DNA from: Palaemon carinicauda | Taxonomy: Eukaryota > Arthropoda > Malacostraca > Decapoda > Palaemonidae | Reading direction: 5' to 3' | NCBI RefSeq assembly: GCF_036898095.1 | Contig: NC_090750.1 | Span: 85,259,075 to 85,323,074 of the forward strand | DNA: 64,000 nt | Shown here: one piece after another, positions 1-13,100 of the stretch | Position numbering within the stretch: position 1 is the stretch's first letter | Layout: each line of letters starts with the position of its first letter | Notes under the pieces: model-generated | The model's database searches: none | What the model saw: only the letters and a program-made list of their open reading frames with translations | What the model was told of the DNA's origin: nothing | Program-made: the position numbers and the translations under genes

Positions 1-92
1 TTAACCTAATATATCACCTACATTCAAGGAGGGAGGAGAGGGAACTAATATGATTTGAACGTAAGACTAGGAATAAGTGATTTTAGTTTTAA

Positions 93-393
93 CCCTTTTA
101 CCCACAAAGGACGTACTGGTACGTTTCACAAAACTCATCCCTTTACCCCCATGGACGTACCGGTACGACCTTGCAAAAAAATGCCATCTAAATTTTTTTT
201 TGCATATTTTGGATAATTTTTTGAGAAACTTCAGGCATTTTCCAAGAGAATGAGACCAACCTGACCTCTCTATGACAAAAATTAAGTCTGGTAGAGCAAT
301 TTAAAAAAAATATACTGCAAAATCTGCTTGAAAAAAAATAACCCCATGGGGGTTAAGGGTTGGAAATTTCCAAATAGCCTGGGGGTAAAAGGG
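93..393. mobile_element. piggyBac-like MITE, copy 1, flanked by TTAA
   Basis: A 301-bp non-coding element begins CCCTTTTACCC and ends with its inverted counterpart GGGTAAAAGGG. It is flanked on both sides by TTAA (89-92 and 394-397), the target duplication typical of piggyBac transposons. Inside it carries a repeated GGACGTAC-GGTACG motif. Nearly identical copies occur at 18033-18333 and 31626-31899, all in the same orientation. There is no open frame, so it would need a transposase supplied in trans. Confidence 0.85.
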
Positions 394-397
394 TTAA

Positions 398-3108
398 TAT
401 ACAGTTTATTCCCAAAAATCTTTGAATAATAGGCTGAATCACCGACTGTCTAAGCAGAGACAAAGTGATGTACACCCACTTCAATACTTATATGTATGTA
501 TGTACATGGATCTCCTAAGATATGATTAGCAAAAAGAGATACAGTAATCCTACACTGGACTGCTGTTAAAACTTTCTCTAGTGAAAGATACCTTTTAAAA
601 TTATAAGTTGTGGGACCTCTTACATAATATACTCTGACTTTCAATACAGGTAAAGAAGACTCATCTAAAATAAACATGAGCTTAGACTATGAGATACTTT
701 ACTAAGAAAGACATTGCATTCTTGGACATTCAACCATTAGGGACACATCCACAAAATAAATTTTCCACAAAAGTCGTCCACAAAATACATTTTGCAATGC
801 ATCCTTAATATTAGTTCTATCAAAATATACATCTATTGCTTTAATTGGACATAAAAACCTACCTTTCAAATACGTATCCACAATATCAGCCAATGATGGA
901 AGGGAACACGTTTTGCTAAGGCCCTCCACTTAAAATATAAAAGTAGGGAAAAATTGCTTTACCATAATCAAACCTGCTAGATTGTTAGCTACATTTCCTT
1001 TCATCTTTACAGTTTATATGTATATGACTCATGATGGCTCTGCTGTTCTGACAGATGAATACCATCCATAATTGCACCCCAACCCTAGGTTTGATACAAC
1101 TTAGAGGAGAAAGATCTGGGATTAGCACCTTCAGACTGATGTGTTTCATCAAATAGCTCTAGTCTATGATTGGGCGAGGTGAATTTGAAAGGGTTTCATC
1201 TGAAGTCTTACCAGAGAAATGAACAATTCCACAAAGGCCACTGTGCCCAGAAGTCTCATCCACATGTGAGCTGTCTACAGTTTCACTTATGAAAATTTTG
1301 AGCAACTCCCACAACTGTACCCTCTTCTGTAAGAAAAGCCCAAAAAGGAACAGATACTCTTCTCATAACTAAATAGATACCGTAACCTTATTAAAATGGT
1401 TGTAGAACAGACTCCCAGAGATGGACAAGAGCCCCTAGAGATGCTAGAAAATTCACGAAGTGTATTTAAGACCTAAGCTTTTTCTAGGAGTATTCCAACA
1501 CTAACCAACCAATCATCTAGACAGAACAGAAACCGAATGGCCCCTAAGATGCAGGTACTTGGACACTAGGCTCACTAATTTTGAACGTATTTGGGGCCCG
1601 CACTCATGGCAAAACATAGGCAAGTGAATTAGTAAATCTTTTTCCCATGTACAAACTGGAGGCACTTGTGACGGGCCGAGAGAGGCTGTGACTAAGAAGG
1701 CTGTGACTAAGAAGGCAGGATGAAAGCAACTGAGTAACTTTATTACAGAACATCCGTTTATACATAAACACCAGGCAAAAAGGACATAAAAACATAACAG
1801 GCAATTTCATGTTCAACCGACAACCGGTGCTGTTAACAGTTAACGGTGAGAAACACAGACATGTTATATCAGGTCCCTATCAGTGCGAGGGGAGAGCAAA
1901 GATACAAAGCATAATATATACAAAAAAAAAAAAAAGAAATGTCGTTACTATGTACGATCGTGTAACAAACGGTTGGTACACACTTCATGAACTACTGATA
2001 AATTAAAATGGGGAAATAAGCATCTGTTAAACTTATTGAAAACCATCAGTCCTTCTTTTATATAAGCTAGGACTGAAACCAGCGATTGCCTCATAACTTC
2101 ATCAGAAACCAAACTCTATTCAGTCTTAAGGCATCCAGAAATGGTCTCATCTTTCCGAAATTAGGAAAAGTTAGTTGTAGAAACCTGCAGAGGGATAAAG
2201 CACTTCCTCTACCTTCTGCAATAAATCCTCAATAGCTGCCACAGAGCCTGACACCACTAGGTTGTTAATATAGCTTGGTAAAATCGGAAAATCTGATAAT
2301 GGAGAAGATATAAGAAAAGGGATATTACCCAACAACTCTAAATGCAGTCATTCCTAGCCAAACTTGAACCAAAAGACACTTTATTTTACGAGAATGGGAG
2401 GTAGTTGAAAGTCAGTAGTTTTGTTTACGAGTCATGAGATCTTTCATAAGTCAATTTTCTACTGGGTAATTGAGAAAAACACAGAGGCTCTAGCAAACCC
2501 GCCACTTCAGCAGGAGGGAGAGGATGATCCTAGTTCACTACACTTATTAGGATTATAAGGATAAAATGTTATAGAAGAACAATTATGTGTAGATCTCATG
2601 GTATCAAAGTGGCCCTCTTATCATCTAAGATAGCGCATACAGTAGGAGCTAAGTTAAACCCAGCTTGTGTACAAGACATCCCCTTAAAGAAAAAGTTAGC
2701 AAACATTCCAGAAGCTTCCGAGGTGCAATCAGAAATTATAAGTCTAAACGTTACAAAATTTGAAAATAAATTGGTTTCTGGATGACTTGCAAGGGATTCT
2801 GTAACTTAACAGGAAGCTATTCCTATAAATGAATCAATAGACAACAGTTCTCAAAATGCTCCTTGATTTATCTCCCCTGACTGAAAGCTCTTTAGTCTGC
2901 AAATTGTAGAGCAAGAAGTCAGGTAATTTCTCTTGCCTGTTTCTACTAAAGCCCCCTAGCAATGGTCCTGTTCCCGAGTGTATCGAAGAAGGCAACAGTT
3001 AGTGGAGTAAACCTGCTTTCAAAAATGTAAATGAGGGGCTAATAAGATGAGATTGTGATCCTACTGGTTTTGAAGAAAATTTCATCATTCATTCATACAT
3101 ATTGTTAG
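398..3108. other. Non-coding stretch, AT-rich, with possible decayed retroelement pieces
   Basis: No supported gene. Short open frames are not recognisable. Parts of 1000-1560 and 2040-2560 have more mixed base composition and read on the minus strand like broken retroelement protein (for example SGSVAAIEDLLQKVEEVL near 2210-2260), but stops interrupt all frames and I cannot assign a family. The stretch is left of exon 13, so it is KMT2C/D-like intron 13 if the gene continues. Confidence 0.4.
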
Positions 3109-3275
3109 ATAATTATTACTATCATTATTACTTACTAAACTACAACCCTAGTGGAAAAGCAGGAAGCTATAAGCCAAGGGTCCCCAACAGGGGAAATGGC
3201 CCAGTGAGGAAAGGAAACAAGGAAAATTAAAATATTTTAAAAACAGTAATAACATTAAAATAAATATGCCAACCT
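3109..3275 (-). repeat. 3' terminal fragment of an interspersed LINE-like repeat (copy a)
   Basis: The segment starts with ATT trinucleotides and carries CTACAACCCTAG..GGAAAAGCAGG and CCAGTGAGGAAAGGAAACAA. The same sequence occurs at 14818-15110 and, inverted, at 11625-11935 and 50745-51130. The 50.7-kb copy carries the end of a non-LTR reverse-transcriptase frame, so these are probably 5'-truncated LINE 3' ends. Confidence 0.75.
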
Positions 3276-3968
3276 GACACAGCAAAATATACTGATGGAT
3301 GCATTCTGTAAGGGTAGTACCTTGCAATATTTTTTTGAATAAATAAAAAAAAGACCTCCCAAGCAAACACTGACAGCCTCTTGTACCTGAAAGAGAATGC
3401 CCATAGAGATATTATTCGTGACCTTCATAAAGGTCCGCAGTTTGTTTCTTTGGACACTTATTGGGACCAATGGAATCTAAAACATTTTATTAATTCAAAT
3501 GGTCCAGATCCGTCATATGGCTATTACCCGATGAGGTACTAGCTACCACATTTGCCACAAATCTAAATTTCTTTTGTTCCTTTCCCTAAGGGTCAATAAC
3601 AATAAGCATATTCACTTTTGAATGTCTGCCTGGAGATCGGGAGAAAGAAAAGAATAGAGTTTAATGCCCTTCACTTTAAGCTAAGTGGAAATAGATGCAA
3701 GTGGGGAATGCATTACCACCCAAGGTGCCATGTCCAAATAGGATAATTATTGAGGGGACATGGCAGTTTCATAAAAATCATTCTAAAAGGTCTTTATGTA
3801 ATATATATTAGCTATCCTCTATTTCCTTATAAAAAGGACCTGCAGTCATAAACTTGGGCAATATGTCTACTGGTCTGACATGGAGGTAAAGGATAAGGTT
3901 CATGTTTACCACACCCTCTACTAAAATCTTTTCTTTTCGCAGATCTCTTAGGACCTGTCAATAAGACT

Positions 3969-4394
3969 TTAGGAAATGCGTCTATATCTTACCCGCTCAG
4001 GAGCACATGGCTCTGATATTACAAAGGGAGAATTGGAACTCCGTGTGATGGGACACACTGGTATGACATCACCCACGCTGTTTGTACCTTTGTCCTGAAA
4101 GACAGGAAGAGAGGGAAGAAAAACAGATCTATGGTTAAGGGTATTCAAATCTTCACCAGGTTGCGATGTACTACTGGACGACTTCAAATTCTCTATCATT
4201 TGTACCTGTAAAATTTTAGTGATATTACGCAAAGAAACACTGAAATTTAAAGTATTAGGAGTTAGGTTAGTACCTACATCACTACATTTTACCAACATAC
4301 CAGTAGTAGTTTCAGAAATTATGCATAACAACTGTGGAAGAATATGTGAAACCATATAGACAATAAGATTATTTGCACTATTGAAAAGATCCAA
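3969..4394 (-). pseudogene. 141-residue open frame, possible decayed DIRS-like gag fragment
   Basis: An uninterrupted frame of 141 codons reads with Ser/Thr-rich composition and a segment VQMIENLKSSSSTSQPGEDL, ending CAPERVRYRRIS. The composition and the acidic, serine-rich character resemble the gag-like frames of the DIRS elements elsewhere in the window, and neighbouring DNA (3900-4950) also has less AT bias. No diagnostic cysteine motif is present. It is not part of the KMT2C/D-like frame: there is no matching phase or homology. A chance frame remains possible. Confidence 0.3.
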
Positions 4395-6996
4395 ATTATA
4401 TTACTGGGCACTACTCTACAACAACAAATTTATGTTACTGGCCACTAACGTCTACAACAGATCCATATTCACAGAAAACGTCACGTCAACACCCACGGAT
4501 AATATCAACAAGAGAACAATTTGATCAGATTCCCTAGTTTTATTGAATAGTCCTTTGCCAAGATTTGCATCTCTCTCTCCTACTCGAGCGTCAGCTAATT
4601 CAAGATAACAAATCATCTTGGCCTCATCAAGATCTACACATTGAGTGACAGATAACTAATGAACAATTGGTTCGTAAACACATGTTGAACGAGGACTGGT
4701 CATGTCCTAATATAACTTATTTGACAAGCATTTAAGGCAATATCTGGGTAAATTACCGACAGCAGATTCACCAAAATAATTTTGAAATATTCATATACAA
4801 ACTAATGAACCATAAACAGTAATAGGGCCCCCTTATAAAATCACTTTGGAGGGAGAGTTGTCGGTGTATTGATCAGAATCTCCCTCTTTGTTGGCGCTGC
4901 TTCGATACCAATTTCCCTTCACTTACCTTTTGTAAATTGGAAGGTTAGTAGGGGTAGAGCGATCCCACAGAGGGGTTACAGAGGAGCAAGAAATGTTATA
5001 TTATAATTTTCATTTTTACTTATATATTGTGAAGTTGGCACTATATAATTAATAGCCTATTATTCAAAGGTAAGATTCATGGAAATAATTTACATCAACA
5101 ATACCGTATCTTTCAAAGGTTAGGAGTATGGCAGCTGTAACTAAATAAATTAATACTGTATTCCCACTAATAGAGGAATGCATTGGATTTACAATTTAGG
5201 TAATGGCCTGCTTCTGTGGTAGGGAGACCATGCAGCTAGAGGAGACACTTAAGGAAAACCTAGCAGGTGCCCTGCCAAATAGAAGTGAAAAGAAGTTTTG
5301 ACATTTAAAGTCTTAAGAAATGAAGAACGGAAGGGCATTCAAGCAGAAGGATAAAAAATGCATACTGAAAGACCCTTCTGTAATGCTTACAGTTCACTGT
5401 GTGAGGTATACTGACAACATGAACCAGAAGAGGCACTATTATAGGCACATGTAGCTGTACATATAATTTGGAAAATAACACTTGGATAAAAATAAATCAA
5501 TTCTTTGTTTGTTCTAGCTACCACTCAGTGATCATCTCCTGTATGACTAACAAAATATTCAACTAACTTTATAAATATAACTAACTTTTAAAAGTAAATT
5601 TTAAGAACCCGAGTCATTTACAAGAGGGATATGTCTTCAGGGGCACTGGAATGATCATTAAATCATTAATAAGGTAGTTTGTTGACTAGTAATGTGGCCT
5701 GTTGTATCACACCTCTATTACCAGGCACAAATGAGCAACCTTTCTGTGCAATAGTAGTAATTATGTCCAATTACACCTCTAAGACTGGGCACAATGTGTT
5801 CCGGTGAATTATATGAACAGGTGAATAAAGGTTGTACCAGGCTACAACAGGCTCAAGGTCACGTAAATTCTAATCTAAGCTTGACCACCAAGAAATAAGG
5901 ATTTCAATGCAGGCACTATTAGCTCTAGATGGGTAAGCTTTGAAACGAGTCATCACCTACGCACGTCTGAGTCAGGAGAATGGTACTGGAACTCACAGAT
6001 CCAATATCACACTGGTGCATTTGGACTAAGCACCAGTGATTAAGGTTTGGAGGCAATCACTAATAATAAGGCATGTAATGTTATGTCTCTGTTTCCATGT
6101 ACTGTACATGACCATGTTTAGCTTCAGAAGACAATTTTGGAACTGGCAAGCAAAGCTGAACCATCATAAACCTTTGACGGCTGATTTGACTTTCTGTATG
6201 CTTGTTTGACCGACATGACCAGCAGTCATACTAATCTAACTAAATTCTCCTGCTTGCCATAAGCTACTTCTGAGAGATTATACACATTAAATTTTGAATG
6301 TTGCTAAAGTTAAAGTTAATTACTCATGAACCACAATTAAATTGGGATTTTTCCACTTTCATACAGGATCTCCATTAAGAAAGTGGTAAGTGGTTACAAA
6401 TGTGTCAATAGAGTAATAATGTCTATCATCTGTCAAAATTCAAAATAACAGTATATCAGTATTTCTTAAGATCTTGATAATTATGGTTTTCTAAGATATT
6501 TATAATCAAGTAATATTCACCAGTAAAAAAACAAATACATTATAAGGATATGAAATTAGAAAATCTATATACAGCAATATTATAGGGCAAACAGTCTACC
6601 TAAATACTCAACATAGCAAGTTTCACAAGGAGACACGGAAGGGTCAAAGTTGATAAGAATCCTACGAATTTATGATATCTAGCTACAGGATTAAGACCTT
6701 CACCGAGCTCAACTCCACAAACCCCCACATGACCACAACATAACTCTTATGCTTTAATAGGAGCAAAAATTTGAGGGAAAACAGAAAACAAAAAATTATG
6801 ATTACAAGTATGTGCAAAAGGAACAATTACCCTTTCACACAAGTAGGCAAAAGAAACAATTGCCATTCCACTATAATTAAGAATACTAAGGCACTTCACA
6901 ACACATATTTAATGGTAAAAAAAATCCATAATCTATTAATCTGATCATTCATGAGGATATCACAATGTTATTCTCAAACATGAACTAAAGCCTAAC
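4395..6996. other. Non-coding stretch left of exon 13
   Basis: AT-rich DNA. I searched its minus strand for the expected continuation of PHD5 (a G-W-x-C-x-x-C motif preceded by a splice acceptor) and did not see it. An imperfect inverted pair around CACTGGTGCATTTGGACTAAGCACCAGTG (6010-6040) is the only other structure noticed. Confidence 0.4.
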
Positions 6997-7194
6997 CTTT
7001 ACATTAGCACAGTAAGGATGATAGCACTGGCCACACTGAGCACAGGCGATAAGGCGGCCTTCTTGATCTTGTCCGAAGGCTCCACACATGGCACATACAT
7101 CTTGCTCAAGACAGAATTCATCTTTGGCTGATATCAGGATCACTTTATTCTCCTCTCCTTCTTCTTTTCCTGTGCCATGATTTACCTCCATAAC
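6997..7194 (-). CDS. KMT2C: KMT2C/D-like exon 13, first half of next PHD finger (PHD5), last exon in the window
   Basis: The exon encodes VMEVNHGTGKEEGEENKVIL, then ISAKDEFCLEQDVCAMCGAF and GQDQEGRLIACAQCGQCYHP followed by YCANVK. It corresponds closely to the stretch in vertebrate KMT2C that ends LNQDMCVVCGSFGQ and CSQCGQCYHPYC. It provides C-x2-C, C-x2-C and H-x2-C ligands; the final C-x2-C pair must come from the next exon, which I could not find between 1 and 6996. The donor is GTTAGG. The acceptor ATAAAG is weak in its last bases but is preceded by a pyrimidine-rich tract. Confidence 0.95.
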
Positions 7195-10100
7195 CTTTAT
7201 AAAGAAACAAAATGAATAACAGTAACAATATGTGAACATATCTTAATTCAAAGTTGCAAAAGCATATCAAAATTATTATGAAGTTAATGAAATCACTAAG
7301 TTAATTAAACTGTTTCCTCATTCAATTACAGAAAGTCCCAATCATAAAATTATGAGCAAGTAAAATTCTTTTGAAAATCTAAGATTTCTTTACGATCCTA
7401 TTTTTGAAAATTTGCCCTTATTCCAACAACACAAAATAATACAACGCAAGCTCTGTTTGACATAAAAATTATTAAATATACAAGAATTACCATATAATTT
7501 TAATTTCATTAAAGAAAATGGTATTTTCTTTTAAGACCAGTGATCTTTCAATGACAAATTTTGCGTATTTATATTGAAAAATAAACTAGAAAAAAAAATT
7601 ATTTTACTTTTACAATACCTATACTCATGTTCATGTACAAGAAATTTTACTACACTAGTTAAGATAGGAAACCTTAGAATAAAAATATAAGAAAGCTAAA
7701 AAATTCAACAATGTCAAAACTTTAGACTAAAAAGGTTAAATAAAGTAGGAAATTGGCTTCACCTGCGATATATTTTGATAATTGAAATATCCTCTATAAC
7801 CACGACCACCACCCCGTCCCCTGCGGATTGGCAGAGTCTGACCACGTTTGCGAGAATTTGAAAAGGCTTTCTTTCCTGGACTGCATTTACCAATAGTTCC
7901 ACCACGTAGCCTTGGGGCAAATCCTCCTCTTCTTGCAAGGCCAACTGGTTTCCCTCGGCTAAAGTATGATGATCCCTGAGACTTGGATATTGTTGAATAC
8001 TCTTCGTACTTCCCTTCAGGAGTTAAATCCATGTCGTTGGAATCCTCAGAATGTATAGATGATCCCTGAGGCCCATCACAGCTGTCTTCTTGGGCTAAAA
8101 ATACATAAAAATAAATTCCATTCGTTTCTCCTTTCTAACCTTTGTTTCAAAATGTAACAGACACTTAACATATGAACAAGTAAACAAACTCAAGTTATTC
8201 AAGTTATCATCATAACAAGTCATACAGTATATCATAAAAAATAAGGATGCCTGAAAACTTTAAATCAATCAATCAATCAATCATAAAAAATAAGCAAATT
8301 ATTACTGTGAACTTCAAGAGGAAAGCAGAACTTTAAATACAGCTTCTTCAAGAATTCCTAGCATAAATAACTATTTTCTTTTATTATTTCAGATCTTCAT
8401 CCAATACAGTATACTGGTATAAGAAAAAATCACAGTACTGTACACAAAAGGTATATAAACTAAATTCAAAACAAAAAATAACTACCTCAATACTTACCTG
8501 AAATTCATGGGCGATTAATTTTACAAATGAAAAGCTTGGACAATGAAACCACTGTCATACTGCATAATGAATTTTCAGCGACTGACAAAATATAAAGGGT
8601 GACATTGAATAACCTTCAGTGATACAGTAACTGTGATAGAAAATATTCTTTGTTTTTTCTCATGAGAAAACCCCATTAGAAGGAATAACATATAACTGAA
8701 TAAGAAATATTATACTATTCTTTTTACTTGATATAAACTGATAAACTAACAGTATACGCACTACTATATAACAGGAATTATCGTACAGAAAATTACAAGA
8801 TGAAACACACTTCTATGTCAATAGCCTCCTGACAAGTTAAAAAAATAACACTTTGTAAAGGGGAGACACTTACAGTAGACATTGCAAGGCATACTGTTAA
8901 CAGCATTACATGTCATTTACAACATTCCTTCAGCCCTCCCAGAATTACTTTCTGCCTTATATTTATTTTTTCATCTTTTCTTCCGACTGATTTCGTTCAA
9001 AAATTTTTTGAAAGATTATGAATTCTTTAGCATGAAATCCTAAAAACCAATATGATGTACTAAAACATTGAATTAGGTTAAATAAACAGAGCACTATGAC
9101 CTTCCAAAGTTTCTAAAAAAATATATATATAATACTTACAAACTTGAGGTGATTGGTTAGGTGAAGGAGCAACTCTGTTGCAGCTAGTACAGATATATTC
9201 ATAAGTTCTATCTGCATTATATTTACTCTGTATCAAGCCTAAGTCAGCATCTGGATCACATCCACTGTGAACATGCCTGTAAAGAAATTACTTCTGCTTA
9301 ATATTTATCATATACACCATCACATTTCAATGTAATATTCAAAATTGTTAGTAATATATATCCTTATTTCTTGATTTTCAAGATAAGCATCACCAGGAAT
9401 AGGATGCATTTAATCATATCTTTTTGAATAGTTTGGATTCAAGAAATTTGATAATAAAAAACTAATTAACATTCAAGAAAAAAAATACTGTATATACATA
9501 TTACTATCCAAGCTACACCCTTGGTTGGTAAAGCAGAATGCCAGGATTTTCTATGGGTTAGATGATGACGGGAAAGTATTTGTAAAGGACTCGGTTCTAT
9601 ATTCATTAGGAAAAATACAAATGATCTGCAAATTTGTCAGTTGTTACGGCACATACACAACCCTTAGTCGGTTACATAGGACTCATCTTTAGGTGGGAAA
9701 GAGTCCCTATTCCAACTGGCTGGGTACTTATCCCGGGTTATCAAAAACTCAAATCCAAGTAAGTGGTGCCAAGTTAAAGTTCCTTACACCTCGTGCACAC
9801 CAAGGTGGTTTAGCAATACCAGATGGTCCATGGCATGTGCAATAAAGGATGTGGAGCAGAAAATCTCTGTATAGTAACAATGAGGCATATTTATTTCCAT
9901 GGGTTTACCTGCTTAAAACACACACCCCCTCGTAACACGTGAGGGGATTGACATTTCTATATTATATAATAGAAAAGTTACAGTCTAAGGGGAACTTACA
10001 TACAAACAAATCCATTCCAGCTGACAAGGGGTCTGATGCTGTGCCCTAAGAGAAGGGGAAGATGGAAAGGAAAGGGCCAGTCTTTCTTGACTTTTATTGG

Positions 10101-13100
10101 AGTCTAAAATGTAACCTCCATCGATCCGATGCTGATGGCACTGTGAGAGGAGCCAAGGCAGCTATGTCACCTGCAATGGCATGGTCATGATGACTCCGAC
10201 ATCACAAGCCCTAATCAGAGCTCTCCCCGGAGCAGGTGAGGATAGCGAATGGGTACGGTCCATAACTTTTCTTTTGAAAAAAAGAAAAAGAAAAAGAAAA
10301 GAGAAAGGTGCTGCAGGGGCGGTCGAGTTGTTAGCGGTCTTACAGGACACAAGAGCAGCTGATCAAAATCGTCAATTACTGTTCTAAGGCTCGCGACCTG
10401 AAGCGAAAAAGAACCTGGAATCAGAACCTGATGGATTCTGGGCTTCAGCTTCACATCCAGGGACAAAGAAGAACAAGACCTGTCTCCAGCGCTCGGTATG
10501 AGCGACACTAAAGGAGAGTCCATGAAGCTTGCTAAGCCATTTGGAGGAGGCTTATGGCAAGCAAGAAAATTATTTTGAGGGCAAGCCTCAACGATTCATA
10601 AGGTGCCCTCTTAACGGACTACCCGACCACAGTAAGGTCCCAAGAGAGAGGTCTCGCCTTTACTGGAGAACAAGACTGTTAAGGACTCTGTAGTTGACTT
10701 TCAGTCTATATCAGAAGTAGAAGTTCCAGGTGCCACTCTAAATTTACTTTGAATCATAATGAGTCCTGTTGAGAATAGGACTCGGTTTAAGACTCTCCTT
10801 ATCAGACAGAACTGCAGAAGAGCATTGATGTCGAGGACGTCCCAGGGGTGTTCGGATCGTTCTCGAACGCTGCTTTTAGATCTGGCACTGGTGAGCAATA
10901 TATTGGAAGCTTACGATTTAGAGCTGTTGTGAAAAGGTTGACTGTCAGCAAATTCCACAAAGTCAGGATCTTCTTCGTTATCACAAGATACAAAGACTAT
11001 TCTGATCCAACGATCTGCGTCTCCATGTTTAGCTTGTCTGCCACAATGCTTGTATTTGCCTGGAATGAAATGGGGTTTCAGAGAGATCGAGTTGTGCACT
11101 GCCCAGTTGTGATTTTATACTGCTAGCTGCCAAAGCTGCAGGGATACTGTACCACCTTGTTTGTTGATATCTGTCACTACGGTGGTGTTGGTCATCAGTG
11201 ACACCAAATGCCTAGCCAAAAGAGGTAAAAAATGTTGGAGAGCGAGGAATTGCTCAACGCTCCAACTCTTTGGTATGGCATCGACAGTACTGATCTGTCC
11301 ATTGCCTTGATCCTAGCTGTTATAGGAGGTGGGCTCCCCAGACTACCTTCACTGCACAAGTGAACAACAAAAGTTCTGGCAGGAATGATAGAAGAGAAGA
11401 GTCCCCTAAAAGTTTCGTCTTGTCTTGCTACCATGCCAGGTTGAGTCTGGAATCCTCCACTACTGACAAGAGGGTGGCAGTCTTGCGACCAGTGCCTCTT
11501 CAGCTCCCATTGACGAGACCGCAGGTTGGGACGACCGTTCGGAACCAGACATTCAAGGGAGGTCAAATGATCCAGCTATGATAAGCAGCTCTTCTTGGAG
11601 AAGGACACTCCAAAATCAAACCATTGTTCTCTAGTCTTGAGTAGTGCCATAGTCTTTGTACCATGGTTTTCCACTGTCTTGGGTTAGAGTTCTCTTGCTT
11701 GAGGGTACACCTGGGCATACTATTCTATCTTATTTCTCTTCCCCTTGTTTTGTTAGTCTTTATAGTTTATATAAGAAATATTTATTTTAATGTTACTGTT
11801 TTCAAAATATTTTATTTTTCCTTGTTTCCTTTCCTCACTAGGCTATTTTCCCTGTTGGAGCCCCAGGGCTTAAAGCATCCTGCTTTTCCAACTAGGGTTG
11901 TAGCTTAGCAATTAACAATAATAATAGTAATAAAAACTTCTGCCAAGGTTGTGCTGGCAGATAGGGTTCTTGAATTAACAGGATAGCCACCCCTTGAAAG
12001 CGTACAGGGCTGTCCCGAGATGAGACGTTTTTCTTACAATATTGTCAATGTTCATACCCGAGTAAATCAACATTTGTTTGGGCTTTAGAAGTGACCTCTT
12101 TTGGTTCACCCCCCACCCCAACAGGGGACTGAAGACATTTCCAAACACTGTGTGCTTGAAGACATATTGCTCACGATCACGGTCTCCAAGCCAAAGCTTG
12201 CGGAGTCCATTTAGGAAGAAGAGCTTGCTCCTCCCGGTATTATTTTCTTCTAACTCATAAGGGATAAGGGGGATTGAACAATTGGAAAGTCTGTCTCAAG
12301 GGCACTGCCATAAGACGCTGAAAATTATTCCCCTTCCAAGGACAGCCAGGCTGGTGGAGGCGTTGGTTCGGGGAGCTAGGCAGGGGATGACTTCAGCTCA
12401 TCTCCATCTACTCTCCTTCTTGGTCTCTTGGCCCTAGACCCCGGAAACTGCTCCACAGGAATTCTTTCTGTACAGCTTCCTGCCAGTGCCTCCCTCAAGA
12501 GTCCTCCTCATACATCCCGACATAAAGAAATTCATTAACATTGCCTTCAATGTGGAAATAAGCAGCATAATAAACTATAATTTCTGTCTTAATTATTGAA
12601 GGCAGCTATAAAATTATCTAAAATAAAATCCCATGCTCTCTGCCAGACATAAAATATGAAGCCTTTTAGAAACAAAAACTATTTCATTTTAATTTTCTAT
12701 ATAAGAATTACGACAGTCATATATCTTCTACCACAGAGTTTACAGTACCTTACAAGTTCTGCACCTTCCATAGAATGCACCTTCCATAGAATTCACCTCA
12801 AAGTGAGCACTATATAAACTAATTCTGGGAGGAAAAGAGTACATTACTTGAGAAATTGAGCTCAAGCAACAATAATCCAAATATCATATCCCCAAAACAC
12901 ACCACACTCGTAACTCAGACATTCTACCAACAAGTTCTTGCTTCGATCAAACAAGGAATAAGAGAAATATAGTACAGTAAATAGATGATGGAGGTTCCAT
13001 TTATTGACCATCTGTAATATCAAAGGGGCTAGTCATATTAGTAGATTACATCCAGGATAAATTCTTGTGACTTTAAAGATCTTGTTAATGTACTAAAACA

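Noticed and set aside
6010..6040. Short inverted repeat CACTGGTGC...GCACCAGTG as a possible structured RNA
   Set aside because: Only a 9-base stem in AT-rich intron-like sequence with no conserved context; likely chance.
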